Below are positions 60,031-64,000 of a DNA stretch of 64,000 nt, one piece after another. Source of the stretch: Pontibacter deserti (GTDB lineage Bacteria; Bacteroidota; Bacteroidia; Cytophagales; Hymenobacteraceae); contig NZ_JALPRS010000001.1 of NCBI RefSeq assembly GCF_023630255.1, positions 1,674,001-1,738,000 on the forward strand, in the 5' to 3' direction. A model generated the notes under the pieces. It was not told where the DNA came from, did no database searches, and saw only the letters and a list, made by a program, of their open reading frames with translations. The first letter of the stretch is position 1, and every line of letters starts with the position of its first letter. The translations under genes were made by a program, and so were the position numbers.

Positions 60031-60560
60031 TCCAACCACCCTTAACCCCTCCTTGTCTAAGGTGGGGAATTTTCTGCTACTGCTATAGTTGTGGCTACTA
60101 TTGTTCTATAGTTACTGCCTTAACACCCCTATAGTCCCCTCGAGGGGACACTCTCTGCTTATGCTCCTCCAGCAACCAGAGTTCTATAGTTTCAGATTGT
60201 GAGTAGGATAGGTTTACCTGTCCCTTTGGAACAACAACCACGGGAAAAGCTATGCATCTATAACATCTCTTCCAACTATAGCAGCTATTATCGAAAGATC
60301 ACAGTCTTTGGGTTGAGCGCCTTGTGAATATCTGGTGCCGCAGGCATTGCAACCGCAGGAGCAAAAGAGATTCGCGCAGCGCGATGCCCAAAGACGGGGC
60401 CGCTCGGCCCGAGAGAGCCAAGGTAACTATAAAAAGATATGTGAGTAGAGCTCCCAGGAATGGAAGTGGCTATGAAACAACAGGCTTGGCTCCAGTTGCA
60501 GAAGGCTTCAACTATAGGATATATAAGACCCCTCGGCTGACGCTCGGGGTGACAAAGAAC
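60031..60560. repeat. Composite modular intergenic element, copy 2
   Basis: The gap between nuoN (ends 60011) and the convergent hemA (ends 60619) has the same module order as 40130-40697. Module A (60031-60073) has CCAACCACCC and AACCCCTCC. Module B (60121-60152) has the perfect palindrome GTCCCCTCGAGGGGAC at 60134-60149. Module C (60206-60252) has GGATAGGTTTACCTGTCC and CAACCACGGGAAAAGC. Module D is 60304-60395. Module E (60526-60560) has CCTCGGCTGACGCTCGGGG. The 96-codon open frame at 60324-60614 lies in this repeat and is judged spurious. Confidence 0.85.
60304..60395 (+). repeat. 92-nt hairpin module D, copy 2
   Basis: GTCTTTGGG (60304-60312) pairs with CCCAAAGAC (60387-60395), with the inner hairpin TGCC-GCA-GGCA. 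It is clearly similar to 40426-40517 over its full length, most differences falling in loops and the centre. Confidence 0.7.
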
Positions 60561-60566
60561 AACAAC

Positions 60567-60595
60567 AAAAAAGCTCTTGAAACAAGAGCCTTTTT
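60567..60595. terminator. Terminator between nuoN and hemA
   Basis: GCTCTTG (60573-60579) pairs with CAAGAGC (60583-60589) around AAA. An A-run precedes and T5 follows, so it can end hemA on the minus strand and anything arriving from nuoN. Confidence 0.8.
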
Positions 60596-60618
60596 ATCTA
60601 TTCACCTATACTAAACTT

Positions 60619-61881
60619 CTAAACTTTTTCTTTCTCTAAACTAAACAAAGCGGCTAAACCTTCTACCAACGCCTCCGACTCACCACGCATACAAGCAGCT
60701 TTTAACTCCAGGGCAGGTAGCTTTACGATCTTGTTCAGGATATTTTTGGTAAGTGTTTCCACTACTTCTCTTTCCGCTTCGCCCAGGTTTTTCAGGTACC
60801 GGTTTAGTTCCTGCTGACGGATCTCTTCCAGCTTGCTTTTGAACTGCTGCAGGGCCGGCGACATGGCCATTTCGCGGGTCCAGGTACTGAACTCTGTCAT
60901 AGCTTCTGCAATGATCTGCTGCACCTGCGGGATGGCCGCCATGCGCATTTCGAGGGCTTCAGAAGCACGATTCTTGATCGTATCTACATTATATACTTCC
61001 ACACCAGTCAGCTCTTCTAAAGCGCTGTCGATGCTGCGTGGCATGGATAGGTCCAGGAAGAATTTTGGAGCGTTTACACCTTGTTTCTCTATTACTTCTT
61101 TACTGATAAAAAAGCAGTCGCCTGGAACAGACGAGATAACCACATCAGCTTTGGCAATCTCTTCCCACACGTTCTCCCAGTACACAGCAGTAGCATTGGT
61201 CTTCTCAGCCAAAGCCTGTGCTTTATGATGGGTGCGGTTAACGATAACCACGTTGTTTATACTTGATTTCTGGAAGTTGTCGCACACATTCGCACCGATC
61301 TCACCTACCCCAATCATCAGCACGCGCGGGTTAACCAAATCAGCTATCAGCTCTTCTACCAGTTCCACTGTAGCATAGGATACCGACGCAGCGCCATCGA
61401 AAAAGGCTGTTTCGTTAAATACCTGTTTATTGGTAGCGAAGATAGTGTGCAGCAAACGGTGCAGGAACGGGCCAGCCATGTTTGCATCTGCAGACCACTG
61501 GTAGGCTTTCTTCACTTGGTTCAGTATCTGCATGTCACCCACCACCTGCGACTCCAGACCAAGGCCAACATAGAACAAATGCTGCACAGCCAGTGCAGGC
61601 TCGGTAATGTGCTTAAAGTATGGCGTGATATTTTTAGTAGCTACAAAGCCGCGTTCCATCGCAATCAGTTTAATGATCGCCTGGTCCAGTTCTTTCTCTG
61701 CGCTATAGTATATTTCGGTACGGTTGCAGGTCGAAAGCACCAGCACATCCTGGGCATCAGTAAATTCCTTTATCTTATCCAGCAGGTTACGACAGCCGAT
61801 CTCATTCAGCGCAACTGCTTCGCGCACGTTAATCGGCGCATGTTTGTAGGATAATGTGAGGGCTTTAAAGTTGTTTTGCAT
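60619..61881 (-). CDS. hemA: Glutamyl-tRNA reductase
   Basis: The protein has 420 residues. The nucleophile Cys52 is in VLSTCNRTEIY, which forms the thioester with glutamate. GLESQVVGDMQILNQVK corresponds to the GE[DS]QILGQVK signature, with Met and Asn changes. The NADPH Rossmann part has VLMIGVGEIGANV (about 189-201) and VVIVNRTHHKAQALAEKTNA. The C-terminal dimerisation helices cover about 310-420. It makes glutamate-1-semialdehyde, the first step of C5 heme synthesis. It stands alone, between nuoN and a kinase/regulator pair. The minus-strand box CAACTTTG just upstream (61904-61911) is a possible promoter. Confidence 0.95.
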   Translation of the reverse strand: MQNNFKALTLSYKHAPINVREAVALNEIGCRNLLDKIKEFTDAQDVLVLSTCNRTEIYYSAEKELDQAIIKLIAMERGFVATKNITPYFKHITEPALAVQHLFYVGLGLESQVVGDMQILNQVKKAYQWSADANMAGPFLHRLLHTIFATNKQVFNETAFFDGAASVSYATVELVEELIADLVNPRVLMIGVGEIGANVCDNFQKSSINNVVIVNRTHHKAQALAEKTNATAVYWENVWEEIAKADVVISSVPGDCFFISKEVIEKQGVNAPKFFLDLSMPRSIDSALEELTGVEVYNVDTIKNRASEALEMRMAAIPQVQQIIAEAMTEFSTWTREMAMSPALQQFKSKLEEIRQQELNRYLKNLGEAEREVVETLTKNILNKIVKLPALELKAACMRGESEALVEGLAALFSLEKEKV

Positions 61882-61903
61882 CTTCTTCTGTCAGATTACA
61901 TTG

Positions 61904-61911
61904 CAAAGTTG
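61904..61911 (-). promoter_or_regulatory. Candidate -7 box for hemA
   Basis: On the minus strand it reads CAACTTTG, a 7/8 match to TAnnTTTG. It would give a leader of under 25 nt. The -33 site is weak (TTTC), so this is tentative. Confidence 0.3.
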
Positions 61912-61975
61912 CAAAATGCTACTCTACAGAAACATGACTATAGTCACTTATCGAAAAGATTGATGTCAACTTTAT

Positions 61976-62020
61976 AAAAAACTATAGCCCGGACTCCATT
62001 TCTGAAGTTCGGGCTATAGT
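61976..62020 (-). terminator. Terminator of the regulator gene, built on an ACTATAG stem
   Basis: ACTATAGCCCGGACT (61981-61995) pairs with AGTTCGGGCTATAGT (62006-62020), with one G-U pair. On the minus strand T5 follows the stem. The recurrent ACTATAG motif forms the base of the stem. Confidence 0.85.
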
Positions 62021-62043
62021 CTAGAGGTGAGTTATAGTTTCTC

Positions 62044-63105
62044 CTAATTCCGCATTTTGGCTAGTTTCTCGGAGTTAAGTATAAAGATGCGGCTGCCCTG
62101 GCTGTCAATCAGTTTCTCGTCTTTAAAGTCGGCTAAGGTACGGATGACAGTTTCTTTGGAAGCGCCAACTATACTTGCCAAGTCTTCGCGGGTTATACTT
62201 ATCTGGGTCTTGTTTCCGGCCTGTTGCTGATACTGTTTTTCTACCAAAAGCAGGGCTTCGGCTACGCGTTTGCGCACCGAGTTGTAAGCCAGTTTCAGCA
62301 GGCGTTCCTCACGATCAGCCAGGTTATCGGATAGAATTTTGATGAACTTGTTGGCGATGTCGCGGTTATGGTTCAGCAGCGAGAAAAAGTCTTCCTTCGG
62401 AATGATATATACTTCAGAATCTTCCAGCGCCACAGCTGACTCACGATATGGAGTTTCTTCCAGCAGGTCCAGGTAACCTATAAAATCACCGTCTTTGTAG
62501 AGGTTGGTGATGTACTCTCTGCCTTCTTCGTTTGCCTTAAAAGTTTTGATCTTGCCTTTGTTCAGGAAGTATAAAGCTGTCGGGCGGTAACCTTCCATGA
62601 ACAGTTGCTGCTTCTTTTTGAACACTGTAACTTTCCGGTTATCAGAGAGCAGTTTGTTCAGGTCCTCAAAGCCGCGCGCCTCCTGTATAAAGTTATCTAT
62701 ACCTTCCACACTCTTCGTAAATTCTGCCTTCAGGATCTCGTTCTTTTTCAGGCGCATTTCCACGGCATCCAGCAGTTCCAGGTCGTCGAAAGGTTTAGTC
62801 AGGTAATCATCTGCACCCAGATTCATGCCTTTTCTAAAGTCTTCTTTCTCTGATTTAGCTGTCAGGAAAATAAAAGGAATGCTAGATGTTACCGGGTTTT
62901 TGCTGAGCATGTGCAGCACGCCATAGCCATCCAGTTGGGGCATCATTATGTCGCAGATGATGAGGTCGGGGTGCTCGTTTTTGGCAAGCTCCACACCTAC
63001 TTTTCCGTTCTCGGCTTCAAGTACCTCATAGTTTGCCAGCGAGAGAATTTCGGCGGTGTTTTCCCTGATCTCCTGGTTGTCTTCTATCAGCAATATCTTT
63101 TTCAT
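62044..63105 (-). CDS. Response regulator: receiver fused to a CRP/FNR-type DNA-binding protein
   Basis: The protein has 353 residues. The receiver (1-125) has the acidic pair in LLIEDN, phospho-Asp52 in LIICDIMMP, then FLTAK and DDYLTKPFDD. A cyclic-nucleotide-type beta-roll follows at about 150-265 (FMEGYRPTALYFLNKGKIKTF, GDFIGYLDLLEETPY, SEVYIIPKEDF). The CRP-type winged helix (about 270-350) has ITREDLASIVGASKETVIRTL. It should bind DNA as a dimer under control of the upstream kinase, with possible second input through the beta-roll. No Cys cluster of FNR is present. It overlaps the kinase gene as ATGA (63102-63105). The terminator at 61976 closes the operon. Confidence 0.92.
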   Translation of the reverse strand: MKKILLIEDNQEIRENTAEILSLANYEVLEAENGKVGVELAKNEHPDLIICDIMMPQLDGYGVLHMLSKNPVTSSIPFIFLTAKSEKEDFRKGMNLGADDYLTKPFDDLELLDAVEMRLKKNEILKAEFTKSVEGIDNFIQEARGFEDLNKLLSDNRKVTVFKKKQQLFMEGYRPTALYFLNKGKIKTFKANEEGREYITNLYKDGDFIGYLDLLEETPYRESAVALEDSEVYIIPKEDFFSLLNHNRDIANKFIKILSDNLADREERLLKLAYNSVRKRVAEALLLVEKQYQQQAGNKTQISITREDLASIVGASKETVIRTLADFKDEKLIDSQGSRIFILNSEKLAKMRN

Positions 63106-64000
63106 GCGTCGGCTGTTGTGTTCGGAAATATTATCCTGAAAGTGGTTCCTTCGTTCAGTTCGCTTTCGTAAGTTAAGGTGCCGCCCATAATATCTACGTA
63201 GCGGTTCACGATGTTAAGGCCCAAACCGGTACCCTGTATGTTGGTTACGTTCTGCGCCCTGAAAAATGGGGTGAATAAATGGGCTTTATCGGCCTCGGGT
63301 ATACCAATGCCGGCATCTTTTACAGTTAAGTTTATACTTGGGTCTACTTTCGTATCAATGTAAATCGGCTTCCCTTCGCCGGAATATTTACTGGCGTTGG
63401 AGAGCAGGTTGATCATGATATTTTTGAGTAACTGCTTATCCAGCGTAACTATAGTTTCAGCGCCGTGATGCGTGTAGTGTATCTTCTGCCCAATCTTCAC
63501 CAGTCCCTGCATTTCATCCACAATATCAGCAGTAAACTCCTTCAGGTCAAAGGTAGTAGGTACGTTGTAAATCTTACCTTCTTCAATCCTGCTTATCGAC
63601 AGGAAATCGTTGAGAATATTGGTGAGGTTGCTGACTGCCGATTTTATGCGCTCTACGTGTTTCTGGCGTTTCTCGTCGTCTTCAGTTGTTTTATACTTGC
63701 TGATGAGCGAGGCAGACGAAAGCACAGTACTTAGCGGTGTCCGGAACTCGTGAGAGGCGATGGTTACAAACCTGGATTTAAGCTCGTGCAGTTCTTTTTC
63801 TTTTTGCAGTGCTTTTCTGATCTCTACCTGCGCCTCGTACAAACTGCGGTTAGAGGCTTCCAGTTTCCGGACCGCTTCGCCCAGTTCGCGGGTACGCTCC
63901 TCCACCCGGTGCTCAAGCTCTGTGTTCAGTTTTTGTATCTCGGCCAGACTTTTGGCGTGCTCTACACTATACCTGATAGAACGCTCCAGGGTATACGGGT
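63102..64000 (-). CDS. Sensor histidine kinase, 5' part outside the window
   Basis: The frame stays open to the right edge of the window, so the GTG at 63905 is not the start. The visible part begins with a coiled coil (AEIQKLNTELEHRVEERTREL), then the H-box FVTIASHEFRTPLS with the phosphorylated His. The N-box is NIMINLLSNASKY, G1 is VKDAGIGIP and G2 is GTGLGLNIVNRY. The VEERTREL motif is typical of kinases with an upstream PAS, GAF or tetratricopeptide sensor, which lies beyond base 64000. It phosphorylates the adjacent receiver-CRP regulator, to which it is translationally coupled. The signal is unknown. Confidence 0.93.
   Translation of the reverse strand, partial: PYTLERSIRYSVEHAKSLAEIQKLNTELEHRVEERTRELGEAVRKLEASNRSLYEAQVEIRKALQKEKELHELKSRFVTIASHEFRTPLSTVLSSASLISKYKTTEDDEKRQKHVERIKSAVSNLTNILNDFLSISRIEEGKIYNVPTTFDLKEFTADIVDEMQGLVKIGQKIHYTHHGAETIVTLDKQLLKNIMINLLSNASKYSGEGKPIYIDTKVDPSINLTVKDAGIGIPEADKAHLFTPFFRAQNVTNIQGTGLGLNIVNRYVDIMGGTLTYESELNEGTTFRIIFPNTTADA

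Noticed and set aside
60324..60614. 96-codon open frame on the plus strand
   Set aside because: It lies wholly inside the repeat modules D and E, has a skewed Arg-rich composition, no family resemblance, and runs into the terminator.

Overview
The window reads as a chromosomal segment of a Bacteroidota bacterium, most likely order Cytophagales and probably Hymenobacteraceae (Pontibacter-like; the genus is a guess). The evidence is a type IX secretion C-terminal sorting domain, an OMP_b-brl-type outer-membrane barrel, carboxypeptidase-regulatory (CarboxypepD_reg) N-terminal modules with EVVVTGYSK motifs, promoters that fit TTG...TAnnTTTG, a fused nuoCD gene, and lipoproteins of Bacteroidota type. 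No rRNA, tRNA, insertion sequence, prophage or CRISPR array was found.

Layout. 1-7 kb: envelope proteins (a cut outer-membrane protein, an OMP_b-brl_3 barrel), a cold-shock protein, two lipoproteins and an M57 metalloprotease. 7.5-11.8 kb: an extracellular polysaccharide group (NodB deacetylase, clan GH-A glycosidase, cellulose-synthase-like GT2). 11.9-16.5 kb: a 1519-residue T9SS-exported surface protein with NHL and IPT/TIG repeats. 17-21 kb: a signalling locus of a YfbK-like VWA protein divergent from an ECF sigma factor and a composite anti-sigma/TonB protein. 21-31 kb: metabolic and peptidase genes (HD hydrolase, GNAT, PepD, YczE, glucan phosphorylase homologue, transglutaminase-like protein, M13 peptidase, old yellow enzyme). 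31-35 kb: a Ku/LigD end-joining operon. 35-43 kb: purine permease, Mut7-C protein, class A PBP, DUF4268 and GlgX. 43.8-60 kb: a CBS-domain gene followed by a 13-gene complex I operon (nuoA, B, CD, E-N) with a DUF4242 gene inserted after nuoB. 60.6-64 kb: hemA and a kinase/response-regulator pair whose regulator is a receiver fused to a CRP-type DNA-binding protein.

Structure not explained by genes. (i) The degenerate palindrome AA[C/G]TATA[G/C]TT and its halves recur far above chance in both coding and non-coding DNA. (ii) Two 530-570 bp modular elements with the same module order, including a 92-nt hairpin of identical length, lie between the 3' ends of convergent genes at 40.1-40.7 and 60.0-60.6 kb. 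Single modules also occur inside the nuo operon. (iii) A perfect 33-bp inverted repeat covers the 3' ends of two convergent genes at 16.45-16.52 kb, giving both proteins the same last residues. (iv) The anti-sigma protein joins a zinc-finger anti-sigma head to a TonB C-terminal domain and shares a receptor-like module with its VWA neighbour. (v) The glucan phosphorylase homologue lacks the PLP lysine. (vi) A 25-bp perfect palindrome lies in the glgX/CBS-nuo divergent region.

All counts here were made by eye. Family names come from motif recognition, not database searches.
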